From: CBDDBH01 sp965225625
GTDB taxonomy: Bacteria; Pseudomonadota; Gammaproteobacteria; JADZEE01
Assembly (NCBI GenBank): GCA_965225625.1
Contig: CBDDBH010000028.1
Location: forward strand, 62,001-126,000
DNA: 64,000 bases
Direction of reading: 5' to 3'
Shown in pieces: positions 18,648 to 27,669 of this stretch. Within the stretch, counting starts at the first letter, position 1. Every line of letters starts with the position of its first letter. Below the pieces are notes generated by a model. That model was not told the DNA's origin, did not search any database, and saw only the letters and a program-made list of their open reading frames with translations. The position numbers and the translations under genes are program-made.

Positions 18648-21233
18648 ATGGATAATATGACTGCGCGAAAAGAGCAACTCGTAGACAAACTGGGTTTGCT
18701 CATACCGATCAACGGTTTGCCCGAACAACTCCAGTCCGAGCTTCTGGCCCATGCGGAAATGCTGGCCGTAAAATGCGGTGAGTTCGTGTTTCGTCAGGAT
18801 GATCGAGACGATTACACGTTTTACCTGTTGGACGGCAAGTTGGACTTGTACAGCAACGAAGAGTTGGTGCAGCAATTGGAGGGTGGTACCGAAAACGCCA
18901 GCCATGCTTTGGCGCAGCTACAACCACGCCAATTATCTGCGAAAGCCAGAACTGCGGTCCAATTACTGCGCGTTGATCGGGTGATACTGGACCGTTTAGC
19001 GGAACAAGCCGGCGTTGCTGGGGGCGGGGAATTTGAAGTCAGTGAGGTCGGTGTTGACAGCGACTCGGATTGGATGACCCGGTTGCTTCAGTCAGAGCTA
19101 TTTGCGCGGGTCCCGGCCGCGAATATCCAACACATATTTGCGCGCATGGATCCGATCCAGGTCGCGGCTGGAGACTTGTTGGTAAATCAAGGCGCGATTG
19201 GTGATTACTACTACATCATCCAGACGGGTCGTTGCGAAGTCAGCCGTAAGACGTCGGCCACTGGACAGCCTATTAAGCTTGCCGAGCTGGGTCCGGGCGA
19301 TACTTTCGGGGAAGAGGCATTGGTTGCCAATTCCAGGTGCAACGAGACCATAGTAATGCTCACAGATGGCGAGTTAATGCGTTTAACAAAAGACGATTTC
19401 GTCGAGTTAATCCAGAGACCGTTGATGAGCTCCGTGTCGTATGCAGAAGGACTAGAGTTGGAGAAACTCGGCGCGCACTGGCTGGATGTTCGGTTTCCCG
19501 AGGAACACAAGAAGTTCGCAATTCCAGCTAGCCTCAATGTACCGCTTAACGTATTGCGCTCCGAGATCCTGAAACTGGACCGAGACGGAAGGTACCTCGT
19601 TTATTGCGACAACGGCTCGCGAAGTTCGGTGGCCGCGTTCCTGATGAACGAGCGCGGTTTCGACGCTGTATACTTAAACCACGGCCTTGCCGCGATAAAC
19701 CCGGCGGAAGAATCCATCGCTGCGGACGCGACCATCGACGACGATGATCTGACGATACAGTCGGCAGACGTCATCGATTTCCCTCCCGCGGGCATTACCA
19801 TGGCGCCGATACCGGCGTCGCAACTTACCGAATCGGAGAAAGTTTCCGCGCGGAAGGATCTGCATGAATCGGTCGCGTTGGCTCACAGCGACGATAGCAA
19901 AACGCTGGAAGTAGATATACGTGCATCGGTATTAAAAACCGAGCTGGCAAAGGCCAATATGCAGCTCGAAGAGGCGCGGCGACTCAAGGCAGAAGCAGAA
20001 GAGGCTAAGCGTTTAGCGGAACAGTCCGCGGCACAGCAACTCCATGACGAACGGGAGAAACTCGAAGCTACAGCGCGTCAAGCCAACGACGCTTTGCACG
20101 AGGCACAGCGACTAAAAGCAGAAGTAGAGGCGGCAAAGTCGGCCGCCGACGCAGAAGTCGAAAACCGGCGCATGGCGGAGGAGGAACGCATCCGCGCCCT
20201 CGAAGAGGCGGCTCAGCAGCGCCTGCACCAGGAAAAGAAAAAACTCGAAGAGGCCTATAAATGGAAAGAGGAAGAACTCGAGAACATCCGCCAAATGAAG
20301 GAAGAGGCGGAACAGCAGCTCGCCACTGAACGCCAAAAGCTTCTGGCAGAATCCACGGAAGCGCGAGAACGTCTGGCCGAAGCTAAGCGTATTGAGCGCG
20401 ATGTCGAGCAAACGCGCATCGCGGCTGCAGAGGAAGCCGAAGTGCGGCACCAAAAGCAAATCGAGATGGAAGAACGCCTGCGCAGCGAGATTAAATCTAA
20501 GATCGACGGCGAGCGACGCAAACTAGAAGCAGAATTTGCTCGTAACGCCGAGCAACTGGAACTTGCCAGGCGTGAAAAACAGGCGGCAGAAGCCGCGCGC
20601 ATTGCGGCTGCCGATGAAGCTGAGCGAATAATTGTCGAATACCGTGAAGCGCACGAAAAGATCCGCGCCGCGGAATTGGCGAACTTGGGGGCCGAGCGTA
20701 GTCACCTGGAGGCGGAAGCAGCCAAGGTGCGTGAGGATCTGGAAGCGGCGGCTAGCGCAAAGGCGGACGCTGTGGCGACGCGGCAGGCTGCAGAAGCGCA
20801 GCTAGCCGATCTGCGATCGCCTGATGCGCAGGCGGTATCTGAGACGGATGCAACAGAGGCCACACGTCGCGAAGAAATCGCGGTCAAGCTTGCGGAGCTT
20901 GAAGACGCGGACGTAGAAGCGAAGGCTGCGCAACGCGCGCACAACCAGGCCGAAGCTGCTCACGAAGCGATTGCCGGGAATCTTGAACGCCACGAGCACG
21001 AAGAGGCTGAGATCGAAGCGCGTTTCGAGCGGGATGTTTCGGAATGGGTTGCAGAGCAGGCGGCTGTGGAATCCTCCGATGCACAACAGCGAATTCTGGC
21101 GAACCAGCGTGAGCACATGCAACGGATTATGCAGCGTGCGAAACAGGCCCATTTAACCGCGGAGATAAACGATCAAAACATGGTTGATGAAGTGGCCAAG
21201 AGCCTAAAGGACAGAGACAACCAGCCGAAGTAG
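18648..21233 (+). CDS. Double cNMP-binding / rhodanese / coiled-coil protein, copy B
   Basis: An 861-residue paralogue of the leftward gene with the same domain order and nearly identical spacing: CNB-like 15-120, CNB 147-260, rhodanese about 263-345 with CDNGSRS (C320), acidic linker, then a coiled coil from about 405 to 850. The notable difference is in the second CNB: the cassette FGE (220-222) is kept, but the phosphate-binding Arg position 231 is Cys and the following Ala (233) is Glu. It is therefore unlikely to bind a cyclic nucleotide in the usual way. The start may be ATG 18648 or ATG 18657. Function unknown; perhaps a heteromeric partner of copy A. Confidence 0.85.
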   Translation: MDNMTARKEQLVDKLGLLIPINGLPEQLQSELLAHAEMLAVKCGEFVFRQDDRDDYTFYLLDGKLDLYSNEELVQQLEGGTENASHALAQLQPRQLSAKARTAVQLLRVDRVILDRLAEQAGVAGGGEFEVSEVGVDSDSDWMTRLLQSELFARVPAANIQHIFARMDPIQVAAGDLLVNQGAIGDYYYIIQTGRCEVSRKTSATGQPIKLAELGPGDTFGEEALVANSRCNETIVMLTDGELMRLTKDDFVELIQRPLMSSVSYAEGLELEKLGAHWLDVRFPEEHKKFAIPASLNVPLNVLRSEILKLDRDGRYLVYCDNGSRSSVAAFLMNERGFDAVYLNHGLAAINPAEESIAADATIDDDDLTIQSADVIDFPPAGITMAPIPASQLTESEKVSARKDLHESVALAHSDDSKTLEVDIRASVLKTELAKANMQLEEARRLKAEAEEAKRLAEQSAAQQLHDEREKLEATARQANDALHEAQRLKAEVEAAKSAADAEVENRRMAEEERIRALEEAAQQRLHQEKKKLEEAYKWKEEELENIRQMKEEAEQQLATERQKLLAESTEARERLAEAKRIERDVEQTRIAAAEEAEVRHQKQIEMEERLRSEIKSKIDGERRKLEAEFARNAEQLELARREKQAAEAARIAAADEAERIIVEYREAHEKIRAAELANLGAERSHLEAEAAKVREDLEAAASAKADAVATRQAAEAQLADLRSPDAQAVSETDATEATRREEIAVKLAELEDADVEAKAAQRAHNQAEAAHEAIAGNLERHEHEEAEIEARFERDVSEWVAEQAAVESSDAQQRILANQREHMQRIMQRAKQAHLTAEINDQNMVDEVAKSLKDRDNQPK

Positions 21234-21285
21234 ACAGCAGCCTACACGGGCTAGCCGGAATATTGTGTGAAGGCTCCTGATGCGT

Positions 21286-21630
21286 TCACGCAATAGGCGA
21301 GCCAGTGTCTTCGTCGATGATGATCGCACCGTCGGGGTGTTCCACGTGCACATAAGCGAGCACGCCGCCGCGCAAAATTGCCACGCCCGCGTGACGATCA
21401 TCGCCGCGTGTACTGAACTCGAAACCATACCAGCGGCACAGTCGCGGGCGTCCGAGCGCATCACGGGCCACGGTAAATCGGCGTACAGAAATAGTCTGGT
21501 CAAGCAGCTGCACGTTCAGGTCATTGCAAACGCGATTGCACGCGGCCAGCGTAATTTCACGAGCGCGAAGCGCATCCATCCAGAACCAGGCCACGCAGGC
21601 GAGCCCGAATAGGATAAGCAGACTCTCCAT
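21286..21630 (-). CDS. DUF3301 domain protein
   Basis: A 114-residue protein: one N-terminal TM segment (LLILFGLACVAWFWMDAL) followed by REITLAACNRVCNDLNVQLLDQTI and a basic RRFTVARDALGRPRLCRWYGFEFS strand region. These are the landmarks of DUF3301, found in gammaproteobacteria, typically near srkA. It is probably an inner-membrane-anchored protein of unknown role. It follows srkA by 32 bp on the same strand. Confidence 0.85.
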   Translation of the reverse strand: MESLLILFGLACVAWFWMDALRAREITLAACNRVCNDLNVQLLDQTISVRRFTVARDALGRPRLCRWYGFEFSTRGDDRHAGVAILRGGVLAYVHVEHPDGAIIIDEDTGSPIA

Positions 21631-21662
21631 CAGCTTCGCTCTACGCTAACCCGCATATGGCA

Positions 21663-22658
21663 TCAAGGTTCCCAGTCGAGCGGCGGCTCCTGCATCACTG
21701 AAAGTTGCTCGCGCAGGGTAAGAATGTGTTGATCCCAGTAACGTGCGTCGTTAAACCACGGAAACGCCGTCTGAAATGCAGGCTCAGCGTAACGTTTGGC
21801 CAGCCAGGCCGCGTAATGCAAAATCCGTAAGCTGCGTAAGGCCTCGATAAGATGCAATTCGCGCGAGTCGAAATCCGAGAATTCGCGATAACCTGCCAGC
21901 AGGTCCGTCAATCGCGCAGTCATAAATTCGCGGTCTCCGGACAGGAACATCCACAGGTCTTGTATCGCCGGTCCTGTAATGCTGTCGTCGAAATCTACGA
22001 TTGACGCGACGTCGTCACGCCATAAGATGTTGCCGGCATGACAGTCACCGTGCAGACGCAGAAAACCCAGATCTGTGAATTTATCGAATTCTCGGTGTAC
22101 CTCTTCCAGCAACTGTTGTGCAACGGTTGAGTAGGCAGGATGCAACTCGGGTGGCAAATGCTCACCTTCGACGAGGAATTTGACCGCTGAATCTCCGAAG
22201 CGTTCTACTGAAAGGATCGCTCGTTGGCGGAAATGGGCTGTCCGACCGCGCGCATGGATGCGCCCTAGCAGGCGTCCTAACTGCGTAATATGCTCCTTGT
22301 TATCAAGCTCGGGTGCCCGCCCGCCGACGCTGGGGTACAGACAAAATCGAAAAGTCTTGAAATGGAGCAAGGTCGCGCCGCCGATCTCCATGGGCGCGAT
22401 GGCCGGAATTTCGGCATCCGCCAGCTCGCGTGAAAACGCGTGTTCTTCCAATATCGCGTCATCCGACCATCTTTGCGGCCGATAAAACTTCGCGATGACA
22501 GACGGCGCATCGTCGATCCCGAGTTGATACACCCGGTTTTCGTAGCTATTTAGCGCAAACAGGCGGCCATTGCACCGGATCCCCGTTGTTTCAACCGCGT
22601 TTAACACCATATCGGGGTCGAGTGCTCGATAAACCAGTAGCTCAGACGCATCTGCCAT
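21663..22658 (-). CDS. srkA: Stress response serine/threonine kinase
   Basis: A 331-residue YihE/RdoA-type kinase. Visible features: the NSYENRVYQLG opening with VIAKFYRPQRW (ATP-binding Lys), the catalytic loop LRLHGDCHAGNILW (HGDxHxxN) and the metal-binding IVDFDDSITGP (DFDD). The family has an aminoglycoside-phosphotransferase fold and in E. coli helps cells survive envelope and oxidative stress (Cpx-regulated). It forms an apparent operon CPXCG gene - srkA - DUF3301 on the minus strand. Confidence 0.93.
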   Translation of the reverse strand: MADASELLVYRALDPDMVLNAVETTGIRCNGRLFALNSYENRVYQLGIDDAPSVIAKFYRPQRWSDDAILEEHAFSRELADAEIPAIAPMEIGGATLLHFKTFRFCLYPSVGGRAPELDNKEHITQLGRLLGRIHARGRTAHFRQRAILSVERFGDSAVKFLVEGEHLPPELHPAYSTVAQQLLEEVHREFDKFTDLGFLRLHGDCHAGNILWRDDVASIVDFDDSITGPAIQDLWMFLSGDREFMTARLTDLLAGYREFSDFDSRELHLIEALRSLRILHYAAWLAKRYAEPAFQTAFPWFNDARYWDQHILTLREQLSVMQEPPLDWEP

Positions 22659-22705
22659 ATTTTATTTTAGGCCGCCATTGCCGACGGCAACCTCAAATAA
22701 CGAAT

Positions 22706-22897
22706 TCAGTCAATGCGACGAGCCTCGAAGTGTTCGAGCGTGTTATCTACGGCGCCAAATACGAGATCAATTGGGTTACAGCAGACCTCACAATCCTCCA
22801 CATAAGTCTGAGCGCTGGCCGACAGATCGAGCAGCATGGTAATTTGTTCCCAGCAATAGGGACAGACAAAACTATGCTCGAGTGTTATATAGGCCAC
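22706..22897 (-). CDS. CPXCG-motif cysteine-rich protein
   Basis: A 63-residue protein. It has FVCPYCWEQITMLLD near the start and YVEDCEVCCNPIDLVF in the second half: two Cys pairs forming a presumed zinc knuckle of the CPXCG family. The first motif reads CPYC-W rather than CPxC-G. It lies 47 bp upstream of srkA on the same strand. The function is unknown. Confidence 0.85.
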   Translation of the reverse strand: MAYITLEHSFVCPYCWEQITMLLDLSASAQTYVEDCEVCCNPIDLVFGAVDNTLEHFEARRID

Positions 22898-22969
22898 AAT
22901 CGCTCAAAGCAGCATAATCAGACAAGCTGCGAGCCAATAGTCTAGCGACCTGAGCGAATCCATCGCAAG

Positions 22970-23659
22970 ATGAACAGCATTAACGTCATAACGTTTGATC
23001 TGGACGATACTCTTTGGGACGGCGAATCGGCGCTCCTGAAAGCAGAACAGCGAGTTTACGCGTGGTTGGCTCGAACTTATCCTCGCATCACGGCAGCGTG
23101 TTCGCCTGAGGCAATCGTAAAGCGACGTCAAGTGTTGATCGCACAACGCACTGACATCCGTCACGACTTTACTGAATTGCGCCGGGTTGCCATGGCAGAC
23201 CTAGCTACCGAATTCGGCTACGACCCGGAGCTTTCGGATCTGGCTATGCAGGTGTTTTTAGAGGCGCGCAATGAGGTCGATATATTTCATGAAGCGCCTT
23301 CTACACTTGAATTGCTCAAGCAGCACTACCAGATCATAGCTGTGAGTAACGGCAACGCTGACGTTCACAAAACCAAGCTGGGCAAGTACTTCGATCTGGC
23401 GGTATCGCCGGCGGAAACGGGGACAGCTAAACCAGACCCCGATATGTTTAACTTCGTGCTCGAATACGTGGGTGTAAACGCAGACTCGGTGGTGCATGTG
23501 GGTGACGAGCCGCACACAGATATCGAAGGCGCACAACGCGCGGGGATACGTTCGGTGTGGATGAATCGCAGGTGCAGGACGTGGCCTGAAGGGCAAACCC
23601 GCGCTAATGCCGAAATTGAGCGCCTGGACCAACTCCTTGCCGTGATCCAAGCACTATAA
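22970..23659 (+). CDS. HAD-superfamily phosphatase (YigB-like)
   Basis: A 229-residue HAD hydrolase. Motif I is FDLDDTLWD (nucleophile and acid Asps), motif II AVSNGNA, motif III lysine TAKPDPDMF, and motif IV HVGDEPHTDIEGA. The C1 cap size and sequence resemble YigB, which dephosphorylates FMN in riboflavin metabolism. The substrate here is an inference. It is divergent from the CPXCG gene, with about 70 bp between. Confidence 0.88.
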   Translation: MNSINVITFDLDDTLWDGESALLKAEQRVYAWLARTYPRITAACSPEAIVKRRQVLIAQRTDIRHDFTELRRVAMADLATEFGYDPELSDLAMQVFLEARNEVDIFHEAPSTLELLKQHYQIIAVSNGNADVHKTKLGKYFDLAVSPAETGTAKPDPDMFNFVLEYVGVNADSVVHVGDEPHTDIEGAQRAGIRSVWMNRRCRTWPEGQTRANAEIERLDQLLAVIQAL

Positions 23660-23760
23660 GCGGGTTGGTGTGTAGCTAAATTACTTCGGCGATAATTAGC
23701 GTCCCGGTGACGTAGTCTGTCCAAACGATTTGTAACTTAACAAGCGGAGGCTGTTTAGCG

Positions 23761-24711
23761 ATGGGTGCAAAGCACAACCGATTATTGATCCTGGGGTCGG
23801 GGCCGGCCGGATATACGGCTGCGGTATACGCCGCTCGTGCCGCGTTAAAACCGGTGCTCATAACCGGGATCGAAGTTGGCGGCCAAATGACGACCACAAC
23901 GGACGTCGATAACTGGCCAGGTGATGATGAAGGCGTCATGGGTCCGGATCTCATGGAACGTATGAAACGGCATGCTGAGCGATTCGGCACCGAGTTGCTC
24001 AATGATCACATCAAGGCGGTTGATCTTGCGCAACGACCTTTCCAGCTGAACGGCGATTCGCAGACCTATTCCTGTGATGCCTTGATCGTTGCGACAGGCG
24101 CAACAGCTAAGTACTTGGGCCTCGATTCCGAAGAGGCCTTTAAGGGTCGGGGAGTATCTGCATGCGCGACCTGTGACGGGTTCTTTTACAAGGACAAGCT
24201 GGTGGTCGTGGTTGGCGGCGGCAACACTGCGGTCGAAGAGGCCTTGTATTTATCGAATATTGCCTCGCATGTAACCGTGATCCATCGACGTGACAGTTTC
24301 AGGGCCGAGAAAATTCTCGCCAAGCGCTTAATCGGCAAAACCCAAGCGCAGGGCAATGTCAGTATCGAATGGGACCACGAGCTCGATGAGGTATTGGGCG
24401 ATGACGCCGGTGTTACCGGTGTACGTATCAAACATACACAGAATGAACGCGCTAAAGAAATCCCGGTACACGGTGCGTTCATCGCCATTGGCCATACCCC
24501 GAATACCGCGATTTTCGAGGGTCAGCTCGACATGAGCGGTGGCTATATCCAAGTAAAGACAGGCTCAGAGGGCTATGCAACACAAACCAACGTGCCCGGG
24601 GTCTTCGCAGCCGGTGATGTTGCTGACCCAATTTATCGCCAGGCGGTAACCTCCGCCGGTACTGGATGTATGGCGGCGTTGGACGCTGAACGATTTCTGG
24701 AAGAGGGCTGA
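23761..24711 (+). CDS. trxB: Thioredoxin-disulfide reductase
   Basis: A 316-residue low-molecular-weight TrxR. The FAD-binding GSGPAGYTAAVYAARA is at 12-27, the redox-active CATC at 135-138, and the NADPH-binding GGGNTAVEEALYLSNIASHV follows. It ends with the FAD motif GVFAAGDVADPIYRQAVTSAG. It reduces thioredoxin with NADPH in the cytosol. It is followed after 3 bp by the M16C peptidase gene. Confidence 0.97.
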   Translation: MGAKHNRLLILGSGPAGYTAAVYAARAALKPVLITGIEVGGQMTTTTDVDNWPGDDEGVMGPDLMERMKRHAERFGTELLNDHIKAVDLAQRPFQLNGDSQTYSCDALIVATGATAKYLGLDSEEAFKGRGVSACATCDGFFYKDKLVVVVGGGNTAVEEALYLSNIASHVTVIHRRDSFRAEKILAKRLIGKTQAQGNVSIEWDHELDEVLGDDAGVTGVRIKHTQNERAKEIPVHGAFIAIGHTPNTAIFEGQLDMSGGYIQVKTGSEGYATQTNVPGVFAAGDVADPIYRQAVTSAGTGCMAALDAERFLEEG

Positions 24712-24714
24712 GAG

Positions 24715-27630
24715 ATGTCAATTGCTATCGATGCAACCGGATTTAGCTTGTCTCGGACGGCGCAGGTTGAATCGCTGGGTCTGCAACTGCAGGAATATCA
24801 GCATCAACGAACGGGGGCGACGCATTTCCACTTACATGCTGACGATCCTAACAATGCTTTCAGCATCGCCTTCCGCACCGTTCCGACGGACTCGACCGGT
24901 GTTGCGCATATTCTGGAACACACGACCTTGTGCGGCAGTCGGCGGTTTCCCGTTCGAGATCCGTTTTTCATGATGTTGAGACGCTCCCTGAACACATTCA
25001 TGAATGCATTTACCAGCGCGGACAGCACGGTCTATCCGTTCGCAACACGTAACCCTAAAGATTTCGAGAACCTGCTGCAGGTCTATTTGGACGCAGTTTT
25101 CTTTCCAAACCTGCACGAGCTTGATTTTGCCCAGGAGGGACATCGTCTGGAGTTTAAAGTCGCAGACGACCAAAACTCGGGATTGGAGGTGAAGGGGGTT
25201 GTTTATAACGAGATGAAAGGTGCGCTGAGCTCGCCCACCGACCGGCTGTGGTATGGGCTTCAGGCCGAGTTATTCCCTACCACTACCTATCATTTCAACA
25301 GCGGCGGTGAGCCCGAGGTCATCCCCGAGCTGACCTACGAGGATCTGAAAGCATTCCATGAGCGGCATTATCATCCCTCAAATGCAATTTTCATGACCTA
25401 CGGAAACTTTCCGGTAGAGGAGCATCATAAACACTTCGAAGAGTGGGGTTTGCGCCACTTTGGAGACACCCGAGCTCCGATCCAGATCACGAAAGAGCAA
25501 CGCTGGTCTATACCGCGGCGCACTGAATTCTCGTATCCGGCGACAGACGCCGCAGAACTAGCCGATCACACACACGTTGTTATGGGCTGGTTATTAGGAG
25601 ACACAACCGATCTGCGGTATCTGCTGGATTGCTATTTATTGAGCACCGCGTTGTTGCAAAACGGCGCTTCGCCGCTGTTGCGTGCGTTGGAAACGACCGA
25701 ACTCGGCAGTTCGCCATCAGAGCTTTGCGGCTTAGATGCCTCTTTTCGTGAAATCGTGTTTGCCTGCGGTATCAATGGATCCAACCCTGAGTGTGCCGAT
25801 GACGTGGAGAAACTGGTACTGGATGCGTTGCAAGGGGTGGCCAAGAACGGGGTTTCATCGGATCAACTCGAAGCGGTGCTAAATCGTTTGGAGCTCGTGC
25901 AACGGGAAATTGCCATCGATTATCCCTATGGGCTGCAGCTGATGTCGCGAATGCTACCGGCGGCAGTGCATCGCGGAGATCCTCTGTCGCTGTTGGATAT
26001 CGATAAGGAGCTGGCACAGCTACGTATTGCCGCGCAACAACCGGGATATCTACAGTCGCTGGTGCGCCGTTTGTTGATAGACAATCCACACCGGATATTG
26101 GTGGTCATGACACCAGATTCCAAGTTCACGGAGAGGGTGGAAAGCGAGGAACGTGCGCGCTTAAACGTAATCGAGCAGGAACTCGGTGATAGCGGTCGCT
26201 CTGCAATCGTAAAAAGGGCTCTCGAGCTGCAACGGCGCCAAGACACGCAAGACGATCCCGATATCCTGCCGTTGCTCACGCTCGAGGATATTCCGCCCGA
26301 GCTGATCATTCCAGTGGGGACACAGCGGGAAATACAATCTATAAAGACGACCTGGTTCCCGGCAGTTACCAACGCACTTGTACACGAACAATTGGTTGCC
26401 GAAATACCGGCCTGGTCGGCAGATGAAATTCAATTATTGCCCTTGTTCATGTCCATGTGTACGGAGCTTGGCTACGGCGATGACGACTACCTCGAAACGC
26501 AAAAGCGGCGCGGCTTAATCGGTCCGACACTGGCTTATTATTCGATCCGCGGCCAGGTTTATGACCCGCAAGTGGTGAAGGGCTACATTGTGCTGGCGGG
26601 TAAGGGATTGTTTCGCAAACAACGTGCATTGGCTGAGTTCCTGCGCGATGGATTTCTGCGGGCCCGATTCGACGACCTGGAGCGAATTCGAGATTTGACT
26701 GGCCAGTATCGTATGGCGGACGAGATGTCGATCGCACAGGACGGACATTCACTGGCAATGATTGCCGCTGAAGCGGGCACAGCCGCCGGAGGATATATCA
26801 TCAACCAGCTGGACGGGCCGGTTGCGATTGCGCGGCTCAAGGCGTTGGATGATTCACTGGATGATTCGGGGAATCTTGGCGCACTGGCGGATAGTTTGGC
26901 CGGGATGCATGCCAAGCTGGTCGAGCAGCCGCGGCAGTTGTTGCTGATTGGTGAGCCCGCCGCCGAAAAAGAAGTGAGTCTCGGAATCGATGCCTGCTGG
27001 CGTAACCAACCAGCGCCCGGCGGCGGTTCACGCTTTGTAGTGCAGCCTGTGAGCCGCACCAACCAGGCAGCGTGGTTAACAAACACTCAGGTTAATTTCT
27101 GTGCGCGTGTGTTCGCAACAGTACCGGCTACGCATGCTGATGCTCCAGCATTGGTGGTATTGGGTCCGTTACTGCGCGAAGGCTTTCTGCACGGTGCAAT
27201 TCGAGAAAAAGGGGGTGCCTACGGGGGTGGTTCGAGCTACAACGCCGACGCCGGGAGTTTCCGCTTCTACTCGTATCGCGATCCCCGTCTTGAGGACACT
27301 TTGTTGGACTTCGACCGGGCCTTGGACTGGGTGCAGCAGCCGCACACGCAGCAGCAACTGGAGGAGGCAATTCTCGCCGTGATACGCGGTATTGATACCC
27401 CCCGTTCGCCGGCGGGTGAAGCGATTCAGGCGTTTATTCACCGACTGCAGGGATATACGCCGGAGTTCCGACGCGACTTTCGGCAACGTGTGTTAGGGGT
27501 GACGCTCGACGCGGTACAGCGCGCAGCGGCGACTTACTTACGCCCCGATAACGCAAGCACTGCGGTGATTACCAACCACGACCGCGAAGATGCATGTTCC
27601 GCATTAGGCCTGGAGTGTCACAGGCTTTAG
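24715..27630 (+). CDS. M16C zinc metallopeptidase (presequence protease-like)
   Basis: A 971-residue insulinase-family peptidase. The inverted zinc motif HILEH is at 65-69, followed by TTLCGSRRFPVRDPFF, typical of the M16C/PreP group. The C-terminal half carries the substrate-clamp element REKGGAYGGGSSYNADAGSF. The length and the four M16-like lobes fit PreP/Cym1-type clamshell peptidases that degrade short peptides. No signal peptide is seen, so it is probably cytosolic. It starts 3 bp after trxB. Confidence 0.92.
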   Translation: MSIAIDATGFSLSRTAQVESLGLQLQEYQHQRTGATHFHLHADDPNNAFSIAFRTVPTDSTGVAHILEHTTLCGSRRFPVRDPFFMMLRRSLNTFMNAFTSADSTVYPFATRNPKDFENLLQVYLDAVFFPNLHELDFAQEGHRLEFKVADDQNSGLEVKGVVYNEMKGALSSPTDRLWYGLQAELFPTTTYHFNSGGEPEVIPELTYEDLKAFHERHYHPSNAIFMTYGNFPVEEHHKHFEEWGLRHFGDTRAPIQITKEQRWSIPRRTEFSYPATDAAELADHTHVVMGWLLGDTTDLRYLLDCYLLSTALLQNGASPLLRALETTELGSSPSELCGLDASFREIVFACGINGSNPECADDVEKLVLDALQGVAKNGVSSDQLEAVLNRLELVQREIAIDYPYGLQLMSRMLPAAVHRGDPLSLLDIDKELAQLRIAAQQPGYLQSLVRRLLIDNPHRILVVMTPDSKFTERVESEERARLNVIEQELGDSGRSAIVKRALELQRRQDTQDDPDILPLLTLEDIPPELIIPVGTQREIQSIKTTWFPAVTNALVHEQLVAEIPAWSADEIQLLPLFMSMCTELGYGDDDYLETQKRRGLIGPTLAYYSIRGQVYDPQVVKGYIVLAGKGLFRKQRALAEFLRDGFLRARFDDLERIRDLTGQYRMADEMSIAQDGHSLAMIAAEAGTAAGGYIINQLDGPVAIARLKALDDSLDDSGNLGALADSLAGMHAKLVEQPRQLLLIGEPAAEKEVSLGIDACWRNQPAPGGGSRFVVQPVSRTNQAAWLTNTQVNFCARVFATVPATHADAPALVVLGPLLREGFLHGAIREKGGAYGGGSSYNADAGSFRFYSYRDPRLEDTLLDFDRALDWVQQPHTQQQLEEAILAVIRGIDTPRSPAGEAIQAFIHRLQGYTPEFRRDFRQRVLGVTLDAVQRAAATYLRPDNASTAVITNHDREDACSALGLECHRL

Positions 27631-27669
27631 GCCACGCAACCGCCCAAAGTCAGGCCATGCTTGTACGGC

